Shown: positions 26,224 through 35,884 of the stretch, in pieces
Layout: every line of letters begins with the position of its first letter
Numbering within the stretch: position 1 is the stretch's first letter
DNA from: an uncultured Collinsella sp.
GTDB lineage: Bacteria; Actinomycetota; Coriobacteriia; Coriobacteriales; Coriobacteriaceae
Reading direction: 5' to 3'
DNA length: 64,000 nucleotides
Assembly (NCBI GenBank): GCA_937989875.1
Contig: CALKBO010000028.1
Location: forward strand, 62,001-126,000
Position numbers and translations under genes: made by a program
The notes under the pieces: generated by a model
Databases searched by the model: none
Seen by the model: only the letters and a program-made list of their open reading frames with translations
Told to the model about the DNA's origin: nothing

Positions 26224-28035
26224 ATGAATACTTCAATTGACATTTCCCACATCCGCAACTTCTCAATTGTTGCGCACATCGACCATGGCAAGTCCACGAT
26301 CAGTGACCGTATCCTCGAGCTCACCCATACCGTCGACGAGCGCGACATGGAGTCGCAGCTGCTCGACACCATGGATATCGAGCGCGAGCGCGGCATCACG
26401 ATCAAGTCCAACGCCGTCCGCGTGTCCTATGACGCCGACGACGGCGAGACGTATCAGTTCAACCTCATCGATACGCCGGGCCACGTGGACTTTACCTATG
26501 AGGTCTCGCGCTCGCTGGCAGCCTGTGAGGGCGCGGTGCTCGTTGTCGACGCCACGCAGGGTGTCGAGGCGCAGACCGTCTCCAACGCGACGCTCGCCAT
26601 GAACGCCAATCTGGACATTGTGCCGGCCATCAACAAGATCGACCTGCCCTCGGCTCATCCCGACGAGGTTAAGACCGAGATCGAGGATGACCTGGCGATC
26701 CCTGCCGATGATGCCGTGTGTGTCTCGGGCAAGACCGGCGAGGGCATCCACGATCTGCTGGAGTCCATTGTCTTTTTGATCTCTCCGCCCAAGGGCGATG
26801 CGAACGCGCCGCTCAAGGCACTCATTCTGGATTCATACTTCGACGAGTATCGTGGCGTCGTCGCAACGGTGCGCATCTTTGACGGCTCCATCAAAAAGGG
26901 CGATACCTTGCGCATGATGCAGGCAAAGGGCGACTTTTTGGTCGATGGCGTGGGCGTCAAGCGTCCCGCCGAGACCCCGGTTGACGCGCTGACGGTCGGC
27001 GAGGTCGGATACGTGGTCACGGGCCTGAAGGACCCCGAGGCCGTTCGCGTGGGCGATACCCTCACGTGGGCGTCGAATCCCTGCCCCGAGCCGCTTCCCG
27101 GCTACCGCGAGGCCAAGCCCATGGTCTATACGGGCCTGTTCCCGATCGATAACAAGGACTACGAGAACCTGCGTGACGCGCTCGATAAGCTGCACGTCAA
27201 CGACCCGTCGTTGGTGTGGGAGCCCGAGACCTCGGTGGCGCTCGGTTTTGGCTTCCGCGTGGGCTTCCTGGGCCTGCTGCACATGGAAGTCGTCAAGGAA
27301 CGCCTGGAGCGCGAGTTCAATCTTGACCTCATCGCCACGAGTCCATCGGTCGACTATCACGTCTACAAGACTGACGGCGAGATGATTGATGTCCGCAGCC
27401 CGCAGGATCTGCCCGAGGCTACGCGCATCGAGCGCATTGAGGAGCCCTACCTCAAGGCCAAGATTATCTGCCCGCCCGAGTATACGGGTGCCGTTATGCA
27501 GCTCGCTATCGAGCACCGCGGCATTACTACCGACATGATCCATCTCACGAGCAAGTCGGTCGAGATGCGCTTCGATATGCCGCTTGCCGAGCTCATCTTG
27601 GATTTCTTTGACCAGCTCAAGAGCCGAACCAAGGGCTATGCCTCGCTCGACTACGAGTTCAACGAGTATCGTCCCTCCGAGCTCGTGAAGCTCGATATCT
27701 TGCTTTCGGGCGACGAGGTGGACGCGCTGTCGTTTATCGTCCACAAGGACAAGGCCTACGGTCTTGCCCGCGGCCTATGCGACAAGCTCAAGGAGATTAT
27801 TCCGCGTCAGCTGTTCGAGGTGCCCATCCAGGGTGCTATCGGCAACAAGATCATTGCCCGCTCCACCGTCAAGGCGCGTCGCAAGGACGTGCTTGCTAAG
27901 TGCTACGGCGGCGATATTTCGCGTAAGCGTAAGCTGCTCGAGAAGCAGAAAGAGGGCAAGAAGCGCATGAAGGCCATCGGCTCGGTCGAGGTCCCGCAGG
28001 AGGCCTTTATGGCGATCCTCAAGGTGGACGAGTAG
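26224..28035 (+). CDS. lepA: Elongation factor 4 (LepA)
   Basis: 603 residues, translational GTPase that can back-translocate ribosomes. G1 is [10 protein letters not shown]3 DTPGHVDF, G4 NKIDLP. The C-terminal LepA-specific domain carries [17 protein letters not shown]. The ATG at 26224 has no recognisable Shine-Dalgarno; instead a -10-like TAAGAT ends nine bases upstream, so the mRNA may be leaderless. dusB starts four bases after the stop. Confidence 0.96.
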   Translation: MNTSIDISHIRNFSIVAHIDHGKSTISDRILELTHTVDERDMESQLLDTMDIERERGITIKSNAVRVSYDADDGETYQFNLIDTPGHVDFTYEVSRSLAACEGAVLVVDATQGVEAQTVSNATLAMNANLDIVPAINKIDLPSAHPDEVKTEIEDDLAIPADDAVCVSGKTGEGIHDLLESIVFLISPPKGDANAPLKALILDSYFDEYRGVVATVRIFDGSIKKGDTLRMMQAKGDFLVDGVGVKRPAETPVDALTVGEVGYVVTGLKDPEAVRVGDTLTWASNPCPEPLPGYREAKPMVYTGLFPIDNKDYENLRDALDKLHVNDPSLVWEPETSVALGFGFRVGFLGLLHMEVVKERLEREFNLDLIATSPSVDYHVYKTDGEMIDVRSPQDLPEATRIERIEEPYLKAKIICPPEYTGAVMQLAIEHRGITTDMIHLTSKSVEMRFDMPLAELILDFFDQLKSRTKGYASLDYEFNEYRPSELVKLDILLSGDEVDALSFIVHKDKAYGLARGLCDKLKEIIPRQLFEVPIQGAIGNKIIARSTVKARRKDVLAKCYGGDISRKRKLLEKQKEGKKRMKAIGSVEVPQEAFMAILKVDE

Positions 28036-28039
28036 GTCT

Positions 28040-29083
28040 ATGGCGCTTTCTGAATACAGCAAGCGGCTGCTGGGCGCCTATGCCGAGCAGCCGTTCCTTA
28101 TGGCTCCCATGGCGGGCGTGACCGACCCTGCCTACCGCATCATGTGTCGTCGCCGCGGTGCCAACCTTGCTTACAGCGAGATGGTGAGCGTGGCGGGCCT
28201 TGCCTATGCCAGCAACAAGACCTGGCGCCTGGTGCTACCGGCCGACGAGGAGCAGCAGATTTGCGTGCAGCTCTTTGGCTCCAAGCCCGATCAGTTTGCG
28301 AGTGCCGTCGCCGCCGTCGAGGAGCGTGTGGGCGATCGCCTGTCGCTCATCGATATCAACATGGCCTGTCCTGCCCGCAAGGTTGTCACCAAGGGCGAGG
28401 GCTCGGCGCTCATGCGCACGCCCGACCTGGCGGAGAAGATCGTCGAGGCCACGGTGGGCGCGGCGCACGTGCCCGTGACCGTAAAGATCCGCAAGGGCTT
28501 TTACGCCGAGGACCGTAATGCCGCGACGTTTGCCCAGATGCTCGAAGGTGCCGGTGCCGCCGCGGTGGCGGTGCATGGTCGTTGCGCCACGCAGCTCTAC
28601 ACGGGCCAGGCGGATTGGTCGGTCGTCGATGAGGTCGCAGATGCCGTCGAGATTCCCGTGATCGGTTCGGGCGATGTGTTCTCGGCCGAGGACGCTGCTG
28701 AGCATCTGCAAGGCTCGGGTGCCAGCGCGGTGTTTATCGCGCGCGGTATCTATGGCAACCCCTGGGTGTTCGGCGATGCTCGCGCCCTTGCACTCGACGC
28801 TACGCCGGTGCCGTCTCGCTCCTCACGCGAGCGCCTGGACGCCCTGCGTGAGCACCTAACGCTGACGCATGAGCTCCTGCCGCTCATGTCGCGTGCCCGC
28901 ACGTACGCAAGCTGGTACTTAAAAGGCATGCCCCATGCCGCCGCTTGGCGTGCCCATGTGGTGCGCTGCTCCACGTATGAGGAGTTTATGGCGCTGGTCG
29001 ATGAGATCGAGCATGATGTGGTGGCCTGCGAGGCTGCCCTTGACGCCGGCGAATCGGTGCCCCCTCATCCGCTGGAGGCTTAA
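28040..29083 (+). CDS. dusB: tRNA-dihydrouridine synthase (DusB-like)
   Basis: 347 residues. FMN-dependent TIM barrel reducing uridines in the tRNA D-loop. MAPMAGVTDPAYR is the N-terminal FMN site, INMACPARKV contains the catalytic Cys, and GSGDVFSAEDAAEHL binds the FMN phosphate. The C-terminal helical RNA-binding domain follows (about residues 250-330). Which uridine it modifies cannot be told from sequence alone. It forms a tight trio with lepA and hemW (gaps of 2-4 bases). Confidence 0.92.
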   Translation: MALSEYSKRLLGAYAEQPFLMAPMAGVTDPAYRIMCRRRGANLAYSEMVSVAGLAYASNKTWRLVLPADEEQQICVQLFGSKPDQFASAVAAVEERVGDRLSLIDINMACPARKVVTKGEGSALMRTPDLAEKIVEATVGAAHVPVTVKIRKGFYAEDRNAATFAQMLEGAGAAAVAVHGRCATQLYTGQADWSVVDEVADAVEIPVIGSGDVFSAEDAAEHLQGSGASAVFIARGIYGNPWVFGDARALALDATPVPSRSSRERLDALREHLTLTHELLPLMSRARTYASWYLKGMPHAAAWRAHVVRCSTYEEFMALVDEIEHDVVACEAALDAGESVPPHPLEA

Positions 29084-29085
29084 GG

Positions 29086-30318
29086 GTGGCCGTTACCGCG
29101 CTGTACGTGCACGTGCCGTTCTGTGCTCAAAAGTGCCGCTACTGCGACTTCGACTCGCGCAGCTTTGCTTCGTGTGATTTGGATGCCGCGCTCGATTCCT
29201 ATTTTGAGCAGTTGTACGCGCGCCTCGATGCTTTTGGCAAGGCTGGGGCCCTCGACCAGATTCGCACCGTCTATGTTGGCGGCGGTACGCCGTCGCTGGC
29301 GGGGGAGCGCCTGGTGGAGCTGGCGCGGCGTATTCGTGCGTGGTGCGCCCCCGTTGAGTTTACCTGCGAGGCCAATCCCGAATCGCTGACCGCCGAGCTT
29401 GCCGCTGCGCTTGCCAAGGTTGGTGTCACACGCGTCTCTCTGGGCGTGCAAACGCTCGATAACGCCGAACTTACCGCCATCGGCCGCATTCACGATGCCG
29501 ATCGGGCGCTCTCCGCCATCGCGACGGTCAAGAACGCTGGGCTTGACGTGTCGTGCGACCTTATGTGCGGACTTCCCGGGCAGACCGCAGTGAGTTGGAA
29601 GCGCACGCTCGATGGCGTGCTGGCGGCGGCTCCGCATCATGTGTCGGTTTACCCGCTCACGCTCGAGGAGGGGACGCCCCTTTATTGCATGGCGTGCCGC
29701 GATGAGTCGCTCGTGCCTGATGAGGATTTTCAGGCTGCCTGCATGGACGTGGCACGCGAACTCTTGGGTGCCGCCGGCTATCACCCGTATGAGGTGGCGA
29801 GCTACGCGCTCGACGGCCATGAGTGTGCCCATAACATTGCCTACTGGACCGGACGGGGCTACCTGGGCCTGGGTCGCTCTGCCTCGGGCATGCTCGACGC
29901 CGAGGATTTCGACCGTCTTGCAGGTTTGTTCCCCGGCGTGTCTTCTCGAGGCGATTCGTATCGCGTGCGTCTGGTGCAACGTGACGATGACGCGACGGCG
30001 TTCGAGGCCGAATATCTGTCGCAGCGTGAGGCTGCGGCTGAAGACCTGATGCTTGCTTGCCGCATGACGCGCGGTATTGCGTCCGACCTGTTGGTTCGTG
30101 CGGCTTGCGTCATCCCAACGGGCGAGCTGACAGCTGCTTGCGATCGCGCGCTCGAGTTGGGCCTTGCCACTTGGGTGCCCGAGACGCTCGGGGTCCATGA
30201 GGGACCCTTCACTTCGGCAGATGCCGTCGCGGGCCATGTTCGAGCTCGTTTAGCGCCGACACACCTGGGCTGGCTCGATGGAAATGTTCTGTTCGAGCTG
30301 TTTTGGGATCTAGCTTAG
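29086..30318 (+). CDS. hemW: HemW-like radical SAM heme chaperone
   Basis: 410 residues. Radical SAM motif CAQKCRYC (Cys13, 17, 20), followed by VYVGGGTPS. It belongs to the coproporphyrinogen-oxidase-like family, but HemW proteins lack that activity and instead transfer heme to cytochromes or other targets. The C-terminal HemW domain is present. No heme biosynthesis gene is in the window. GTG start at 29086 directly after dusB. In many Gram-positive bacteria lepA and hemW precede hrcA-grpE-dnaK-dnaJ; here two dnaJ-type genes follow. Confidence 0.88.
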   Translation: MAVTALYVHVPFCAQKCRYCDFDSRSFASCDLDAALDSYFEQLYARLDAFGKAGALDQIRTVYVGGGTPSLAGERLVELARRIRAWCAPVEFTCEANPESLTAELAAALAKVGVTRVSLGVQTLDNAELTAIGRIHDADRALSAIATVKNAGLDVSCDLMCGLPGQTAVSWKRTLDGVLAAAPHHVSVYPLTLEEGTPLYCMACRDESLVPDEDFQAACMDVARELLGAAGYHPYEVASYALDGHECAHNIAYWTGRGYLGLGRSASGMLDAEDFDRLAGLFPGVSSRGDSYRVRLVQRDDDATAFEAEYLSQREAAAEDLMLACRMTRGIASDLLVRAACVIPTGELTAACDRALELGLATWVPETLGVHEGPFTSADAVAGHVRARLAPTHLGWLDGNVLFELFWDLA

Positions 30319-30376
30319 GCCGCTCGGGTAGAATTACCTGAATATATACGCTGCTGTGAGCAGGAGGTTGCCGCGC

Positions 30377-31480
30377 ATGGCGACGATGAACGAAAAAGAT
30401 TACTACGAGATTCTGGGTGTCTCCAAGGACGCCACCTCGCGTGATATTCAAAAGGCCTTCCAGCAAAAGGCTCGCAAGCTCCATCCGGACGTCAACAAAG
30501 AGCCGGATGCCGAGGAAAAGTTTAAAGAGGTTTCCGAGGCCTACGCCGTGCTTTCGGATGAGCAAAAACGTGCGCGCTATGACACCATGCGTTCTGGCAA
30601 TCCCTTCGCCGGTGCTCCTACGGCTTCGCCCTATGGTGGCGGCTACGCCGGCAACACGGGCTATGGCAATCCCTTTGAGGGCGGCTTTCCCTTTGGTGGC
30701 GCCTGGGGCCAGCAGCGTCGCGGCCAGGCTGCCTACAATCCCGAGAACGGCGCCAACGTGGTCGTCGATATCAAACTGGACGCCAAGGAGGCCAAGGGAG
30801 GTGCCCGCAAGACCGTCCGCTATACGCGCTTCGATACCTGCGGTCACTGCGGCGGCTCGGGTTCTGTCTCCTCCGAGCATGCCCATACCTGCCCAAGCTG
30901 TGGCGGCCGCGGTCACATCGACGTCGACCTGTCCTTCCTGTTTGGTGCGGGCACGTTCCAGTCGGTCTGCCCCGAGTGCGGCGGTTCCGGTAAGGTCGTG
31001 GCAGACCCCTGCCCTGATTGCGGTGGCAGCGGTCGTACTCGCGTAACCTCCGAGCAGACGATTGAGTTTCCTGCCGGCACGCACGATGGCGACGAGGTCC
31101 GCATTAGCGGCATGGGCCACGCTGGCACCAACGGTGCCGCGGGCGGCGACCTGGTGGGCCGCGCCCATGTTGAGGCCGAGCGCTTGGAAGGCAAAGCTCG
31201 TACCGGTTTTTACCTGATGGGCATCGTGGCGCCGTTTTTGGTACTCTCGGCCATCTCGGGCGTGTTCTCGGCCTTTGCCGTGATGTGCTTTATTCCGTTT
31301 ACCATGGGCCTGTTCATGGTGCTTTCGGACGGCGTGCTTCATCGCAGCTTGCTGTGGTGGAAGCGCGGTGCGATGCAGTTTGCCAACGGTTTTGCCAACG
31401 GCTTCATGTTCGCGCTCGTGTCGGTTTGGTTCGCGAGCTGCTCGCAACGGGCCATGCTTTCGCCGTACCAAATGCAATAA
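30377..31480 (+). CDS. DnaJ-like protein with C-terminal membrane segments
   Basis: 367 residues. J domain at the N terminus (HPD at residues 36-38), Gly/Phe-rich linker (to about 120), a short part of the first beta domain, and four CxxCxGxG zinc motifs ([32 protein letters not shown]; residues about 155-219). After a brief return to the beta domain the normal second substrate-binding domain and dimerisation region are missing. In their place residues about 278-317 and 337-352 are strongly hydrophobic, predicting membrane anchoring. ATG at 30377 with GGAGG upstream. The frame is intact, so this is not an obvious frameshift product. Confidence 0.85.
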   Translation: MATMNEKDYYEILGVSKDATSRDIQKAFQQKARKLHPDVNKEPDAEEKFKEVSEAYAVLSDEQKRARYDTMRSGNPFAGAPTASPYGGGYAGNTGYGNPFEGGFPFGGAWGQQRRGQAAYNPENGANVVVDIKLDAKEAKGGARKTVRYTRFDTCGHCGGSGSVSSEHAHTCPSCGGRGHIDVDLSFLFGAGTFQSVCPECGGSGKVVADPCPDCGGSGRTRVTSEQTIEFPAGTHDGDEVRISGMGHAGTNGAAGGDLVGRAHVEAERLEGKARTGFYLMGIVAPFLVLSAISGVFSAFAVMCFIPFTMGLFMVLSDGVLHRSLLWWKRGAMQFANGFANGFMFALVSVWFASCSQRAMLSPYQMQ

Positions 31481-31561
31481 CATCAAACCCTCTGTTTGCG
31501 GTCGGCCCAGCTTGGGTATAGGACGCACTGTGACAATAATGAAAGTCGGAAGGATTCGGTC

Positions 31562-32710
31562 GTGTCGGAAAATAGGGATTACTACGAGGTGCTTGGCGTC
31601 GACAGGGATGCCGACGCGCGGACGATCAAGCGTGCGTTTCTAAAGAAGGCCCGTACCGTACATCCGGATGTTTCGGACGACCCCGAGGCCGAGGCCAAGT
31701 TCAAGGAGCTCAACGAGGCCTATTCCGTTCTTTCCGATGAGCAGAAGCGTGCTAACTACGACCGTTACGGCACTGCCGACGGCCCTGGTGGTTCGGGCTA
31801 CGTCGATATCAACGATATCTTTGGTGGCATGGGCATGGACGACTTGTTCTCGTCGTTCTTTGGCGGCGGTGCCGGCGGTGGCGCCCGCAGCCGTCGTGAG
31901 CGTCGTCGCGGACGTGACATGGCCATCTCGCTTTCGGTGACGCTCGAGGAGGCGGCGCTCGGCTGCAAAAAGACGATCAGCTATGACCGCCTTGCTCCTT
32001 GCGAGGACTGCAACGGCACCGGTAGGGCAGAGGGCGCACAGGAAAAGCAGTGCGGCCGCTGCCACGGTACGGGCTACGTCACGACGGTTCAGCGTTCGTT
32101 CCTGGGCCAGGTTCAGTCTTCCTCGCCTTGCCCCGACTGCCGTGGCGAGGGCACGGTCATCGACCATCCCTGCGAGACCTGCGACGGTCAGGGCCGCACG
32201 CCTTCGCATGAAAAGATCGACATCGATATTCCCGCCGGCGTTTCGACCGGTCGCCAGCTGCGTGTGAGCGGCTTTGGCGAGGCCGGCCTTCGCGGCGAGC
32301 CTTCGGGCGACCTGATTGTCAACGTGCGCGTTGCCGACCATGAGCGCTTTAAGCGCAACGGTGACGACCTGTACCTGGTGAGCGATATCTCGATTGCGCA
32401 GGCTGCGCTTGGCTGCGAGATCGAGGTCGAGGGCATTATGCCCGACGAGGTCGTTAAGGTGACGGTTCCCGCCGGCGCCCAGTACGGTGATACCGTGAGC
32501 GTCAATAATTACGGCATGCCGCGCATTGGCGGTGGCGGTTCGCGTGGCCGCCTGATCGTGCAACTGCGCGTGGTCGTTCCCACCAATCTTTCCAATAAGC
32601 AGCGCGAGCTGCTCCGTGCTTTTGCCGATGAGATGGGCGATGACGTCGCTTCTGGTAAGAAGTCGGTGACCGACCGTATCAAGAGTGCCCTCGACGATAT
32701 CCTCGATTAA
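31562..32710 (+). CDS. dnaJ: Chaperone DnaJ (Hsp40), full length
   Basis: 382 residues with the standard order: J domain (HPD near residue 37), Gly-rich region, four zinc motifs (CEDCNGTG, CGRCHGTG, CPDCRGEG, CETCDGQG), two beta-sandwich substrate domains and C-terminal dimerisation region. It stimulates the DnaK ATPase and delivers unfolded proteins. GTG at 31562 with GAAGGA eight bases upstream. It is the second DnaJ in tandem; dnaK, grpE and hrcA are not adjacent. Confidence 0.94.
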   Translation: MSENRDYYEVLGVDRDADARTIKRAFLKKARTVHPDVSDDPEAEAKFKELNEAYSVLSDEQKRANYDRYGTADGPGGSGYVDINDIFGGMGMDDLFSSFFGGGAGGGARSRRERRRGRDMAISLSVTLEEAALGCKKTISYDRLAPCEDCNGTGRAEGAQEKQCGRCHGTGYVTTVQRSFLGQVQSSSPCPDCRGEGTVIDHPCETCDGQGRTPSHEKIDIDIPAGVSTGRQLRVSGFGEAGLRGEPSGDLIVNVRVADHERFKRNGDDLYLVSDISIAQAALGCEIEVEGIMPDEVVKVTVPAGAQYGDTVSVNNYGMPRIGGGGSRGRLIVQLRVVVPTNLSNKQRELLRAFADEMGDDVASGKKSVTDRIKSALDDILD

Positions 32711-32719
32711 GGAGCCCGC

Positions 32720-34012
32720 GTGCTCGCACCCCATATTTCCGTCGTCAACCTCGGCTGCCGTGTCAACCGGGTTGAGTCTGACCGTATCACTGCCGATCTT
32801 ATGCGCCTGGGCTTTGCTATTGTGGAGCCCCAGGATGCCGATCTGATCGTCATTAACACCTGTGCCGTTACGGGCGAGGCTGAGGCCAAGACCCGTAAGG
32901 CCGTTCGTCATGCGCTGGCCCATCCAAACGAGCCCTATGTGGTCGTGACCGGATGCGTGGTTAATTTGCATCCCGAGGAGCTGCTGGAGCTTTCGGATCG
33001 CGTGATCGCCGAGCCGTCCAAGATCGATGTCGCCGAACGTGTCTGCGAGGTGTTGGGCGTTGAGTCCGATAGCGTTCCCGCCTGCAGCGATGGCGAGGTG
33101 GTCGATGCGCTCGGTCGCTCTCGCCTGGGCGTGAAGATTCAGGACGGCTGCAACCACCGTTGCACCTATTGCATTGTGTGGAAGGCACGCGGCCCCGAGC
33201 GCTCCGTGCCCGTCGAGTTCGTGCTCGAGCAAGTTCGCGAGGCCCAGGAGGCCGGCGTGCCCGAGGTGGTGCTGACCGGTGTGAACCTGGGCGCCTACGA
33301 TGGCAAGAGCGCGACTGACGAGCATGTCGAAATCGACGAGCTGCTCGAGGCCATCATGGAGCGCACGTCTATTCCGCATGTGCGCATTTCCTCGGTCGAG
33401 CCCATGGATATCTCTGAGCGCCTGCTTAAGGTTATGGCGCGCTATCCGCAGCGTATCGCCCCGTTTTTACATCTGCCCGTGCAGTCCGGCTGCACGGCGA
33501 CCCTGCTTCGCATGGGCCGTCCCTATAGCGCCGAGGCCTTTGAGGACACGGTGCGCATGATTCGCGCCAACTTGCCCCAGGTGTCTCTTTCGTGCGATGT
33601 CATCGTCGGTTTTCCTGGTGAGACGGACGAGGAATTCGAGGAGTCGCTGGCGCTGTGCCGCCGTGTGGGTTTCTCGCGTATGCACGTGTTCCGCTATAGC
33701 AAACGTCCCGGTACCCTTGCTGCCGACATGCCCGACCAAGTGCCGCCCGAGGTTATGGCCGAGCGCAGCCGCCGTATGCGGGCCGCCGCGCAGGAGCTCG
33801 CCATTGCCGACGCTCGTCGTCGCGTGGGCACCGTCGAGCGTGCCGTGCTTGAGTATGGCGACAACCTGACGCTCGGTTCGTTCCATCATGCCCGTCTTGA
33901 CGATACCCGTGGACTCACAGCCCCGTGCCTGCTCGATGTTGCTATCATCGGAGTCGATGATTCTGGCTTGGTCCATGCACGCAGGGAGGTTCATGGAAGC
34001 CTCGAAGATTAG
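32720..34012 (+). CDS. mtaB: tRNA t6A37 methylthiotransferase MtaB
   Basis: 430 residues. Radical SAM methylthiotransferase converting t6A37 to ms2t6A37 in tRNA. The N-terminal UPF0004 domain supplies three Cys (NLGCRVN, NTCAVT, VTGCVV); the radical SAM Cys are in CNHRCTYC; a TRAM-like C terminus follows. The NLGCRVN start and overall length fit MtaB rather than MiaB or RimO. GTG at 32720 with AAGGAG upstream. Overlaps phoH by 20 bases. Confidence 0.9.
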   Translation: MLAPHISVVNLGCRVNRVESDRITADLMRLGFAIVEPQDADLIVINTCAVTGEAEAKTRKAVRHALAHPNEPYVVVTGCVVNLHPEELLELSDRVIAEPSKIDVAERVCEVLGVESDSVPACSDGEVVDALGRSRLGVKIQDGCNHRCTYCIVWKARGPERSVPVEFVLEQVREAQEAGVPEVVLTGVNLGAYDGKSATDEHVEIDELLEAIMERTSIPHVRISSVEPMDISERLLKVMARYPQRIAPFLHLPVQSGCTATLLRMGRPYSAEAFEDTVRMIRANLPQVSLSCDVIVGFPGETDEEFEESLALCRRVGFSRMHVFRYSKRPGTLAADMPDQVPPEVMAERSRRMRAAAQELAIADARRRVGTVERAVLEYGDNLTLGSFHHARLDDTRGLTAPCLLDVAIIGVDDSGLVHARREVHGSLED

Positions 34013-34979
34013 ACTTACCGTTCCCGAGGGTATTGACCCCTCGCGTGTTTTGGGCGCCGGCGATGGCGTCCTTCGTGCGCTCGAGAGCTTGGTTCGCGCC
34101 CACGTGGTCGCCCGTGGCGACAGCATCGCCGTGAGCGGTGACCCGGACGAGGTCGAGCTCGTGGCGCGCTTTTTCGAGCATACTTTTCGTGAGGCGGCCG
34201 CCGGACGCACGCTGTCTGCCGACGATGTCTCTCGCTGCCTGGCCGTATTGCGCGACGGTGAGCACGAGGCTACATCTCTTCGCGATGATGTGCTGCTTTC
34301 GTATCGCGGCCGTGTCATTCGCCCCAAGACGCTCGGTCAAAAGCGCTATGTGGATGCCATCCGCTCGCATACCATCACGTTTGGCCTGGGTCCTGCCGGT
34401 ACCGGTAAGACCTATCTGGCCATGGCGCTCGCCGTTGCCGCGCTCAAGCGTCACGAGATGGGCCGTCTGATCTTGACGCGTCCGGTTGTCGAGGCGGGGG
34501 AGAACCTGGGCTTTTTGCCCGGTACCCTCGAGGAAAAGATCGATCCTTACATGCGTCCGCTCTACGACGCCCTTTTTGACATGATGGATCGCGAGCGCAC
34601 CGATGAGCTTATGGAGCGTGGCGTGATCGAGATCGCCCCGCTTGCCTACATGCGCGGCCGCACGCTGAGCGATGCCTTTGTGGTGCTCGACGAGGCGCAA
34701 AATACCACGCCCGAGCAGATGAAGATGTTCCTGACGCGCCTGGGTTTTAACTCCAAGTTTGTGATTACCGGCGACCTGAGTCAGCGCGACCTGGTGGGCC
34801 GTCGTGGCGGTCTTGCCGACGTTGAGCAGATTTTGGGCCGTGTCGACGATGTCGCATTTTCTCACCTCGAGCGTGCCGACGTGGTACGCCATGCCTTGGT
34901 GGGGCGTATCGTCGAGGCATACGATGCTTATGATGATGTACGCGAGAAGCGCGTGCGCGACCGAAAGGAGTCCCGTTGA
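33993..34979 (+). CDS. phoH: PhoH-like ATPase
   Basis: 328 residues. Walker A GPAGTGKT and Walker B VVLDEAQNTTPEQMKMFLTR are the PhoH signatures. N-terminal about 110 residues form a KH-like domain. PhoH proteins are ATPases linked to RNA metabolism; genomically they travel with ybeY, as here (4-base overlap). ATG at 33993 with AGGGAGG upstream, inside the mtaB end. A frame extension further upstream overlaps mtaB and was not used. Confidence 0.94.
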   Translation: MEASKIRLTVPEGIDPSRVLGAGDGVLRALESLVRAHVVARGDSIAVSGDPDEVELVARFFEHTFREAAAGRTLSADDVSRCLAVLRDGEHEATSLRDDVLLSYRGRVIRPKTLGQKRYVDAIRSHTITFGLGPAGTGKTYLAMALAVAALKRHEMGRLILTRPVVEAGENLGFLPGTLEEKIDPYMRPLYDALFDMMDRERTDELMERGVIEIAPLAYMRGRTLSDAFVVLDEAQNTTPEQMKMFLTRLGFNSKFVITGDLSQRDLVGRRGGLADVEQILGRVDDVAFSHLERADVVRHALVGRIVEAYDAYDDVREKRVRDRKESR

Positions 34980-35485
34980 GTGTATTGATCAGCAACGATG
35001 CCGAGCTCGATACGCTGCTCGACGCGCGGGAGGTAGAGCACATCTGCGAGGTTGTGCTTGCCGCCGAGGGCGTTGAGCGTGAAGTCGAGATTTCCCTTTC
35101 GTATGTCGACGAGGACGAGATGCACGAGCTCAACCACGAGTGGCGCGGTATCGACCGCACCACCGATGTCCTCTCGTTTGAATGCGACTCGGCCTTTGAC
35201 GAGGATATTCCCGCCGACGAGACGCTCGAGCTCGGCGATATCATCTTGGCCCCGCAGGTCATTGCCCGTCAGGCCTCCGGCTTTGGCAATAGCCCTGCCG
35301 ACGAGTGTCGCCTGATGCTCGTTCATGGCATGCTGCACTTGCTGGGGTATGACCATATCGAGGATGACGAGGCCGAGGTCATGGAGGCCCGCGAGGACGC
35401 CATCCTGCGCGATCTGGCGCTCGAGCGCGGCGAGGACCCCAAGCTGGTCCACGTCGGCCCCATCACCAACCACGCCCACGACTAG
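34976..35485 (+). CDS. ybeY: Endoribonuclease YbeY
   Basis: 169 residues. Single-strand endoribonuclease for 16S rRNA maturation and ribosome quality control. The zinc site is HGMLHLLGYDH (H-x3-H-x5-H). TDVLSFE is the other conserved block. The TTG start overlaps the phoH stop (TTGA), giving translational coupling. Continues into dgkA and era, a conserved Gram-positive order. Confidence 0.95.
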   Translation: MSVLISNDAELDTLLDAREVEHICEVVLAAEGVEREVEISLSYVDEDEMHELNHEWRGIDRTTDVLSFECDSAFDEDIPADETLELGDIILAPQVIARQASGFGNSPADECRLMLVHGMLHLLGYDHIEDDEAEVMEAREDAILRDLALERGEDPKLVHVGPITNHAHD

Positions 35486-35494
35486 GAGCCGTTT

Positions 35495-35872
35495 ATGATT
35501 CCCGGATCGAACAAGGACCATCCGTCCTTCTTAAAGTCGTTCTCCTATGCCATGGAGGGCTTCGTCACCGCCGTCAAGACCGAGCGCAACATCAAGGTTA
35601 TGCTCGCGGCAGGCGTGTGCACCGTCATTGCCGGCTGCATCGTGGGGCTCGATATTGCCGAATGGGCCACGGTTATCATCTGCTGTGGCCTGGTGATTCA
35701 CGGCGAGCTGTGCAACACCGCCATGGAGGCGATCGTCGACCTGGCGACCCAGGAGCTCCATCCTCTGGCAAAGCGTGCGAAAGATATCGCCGCCGCCTCC
35801 GTATACGTACTTTCCATCACCGCCGCGATTGTGGGATTGCTGGTATTTGCCCACGCACTCGACTTTATTTAG
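35495..35872 (+). CDS. dgkA: Diacylglycerol/undecaprenol kinase family protein
   Basis: 125 residues, three transmembrane helices. The family signature GELCNTAMEAIVDL carries the ATP/metal-binding Glu and Asn. In Gram-positive bacteria the member next to era mainly phosphorylates undecaprenol, regenerating the lipid carrier made by UppS; the choice between lipids is inferred from context. ATG at 35495 with TAGGAG nine bases upstream. Confidence 0.9.
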   Translation: MIPGSNKDHPSFLKSFSYAMEGFVTAVKTERNIKVMLAAGVCTVIAGCIVGLDIAEWATVIICCGLVIHGELCNTAMEAIVDLATQELHPLAKRAKDIAAASVYVLSITAAIVGLLVFAHALDFI

Positions 35873-35884
35873 AAAGGGATTTCC

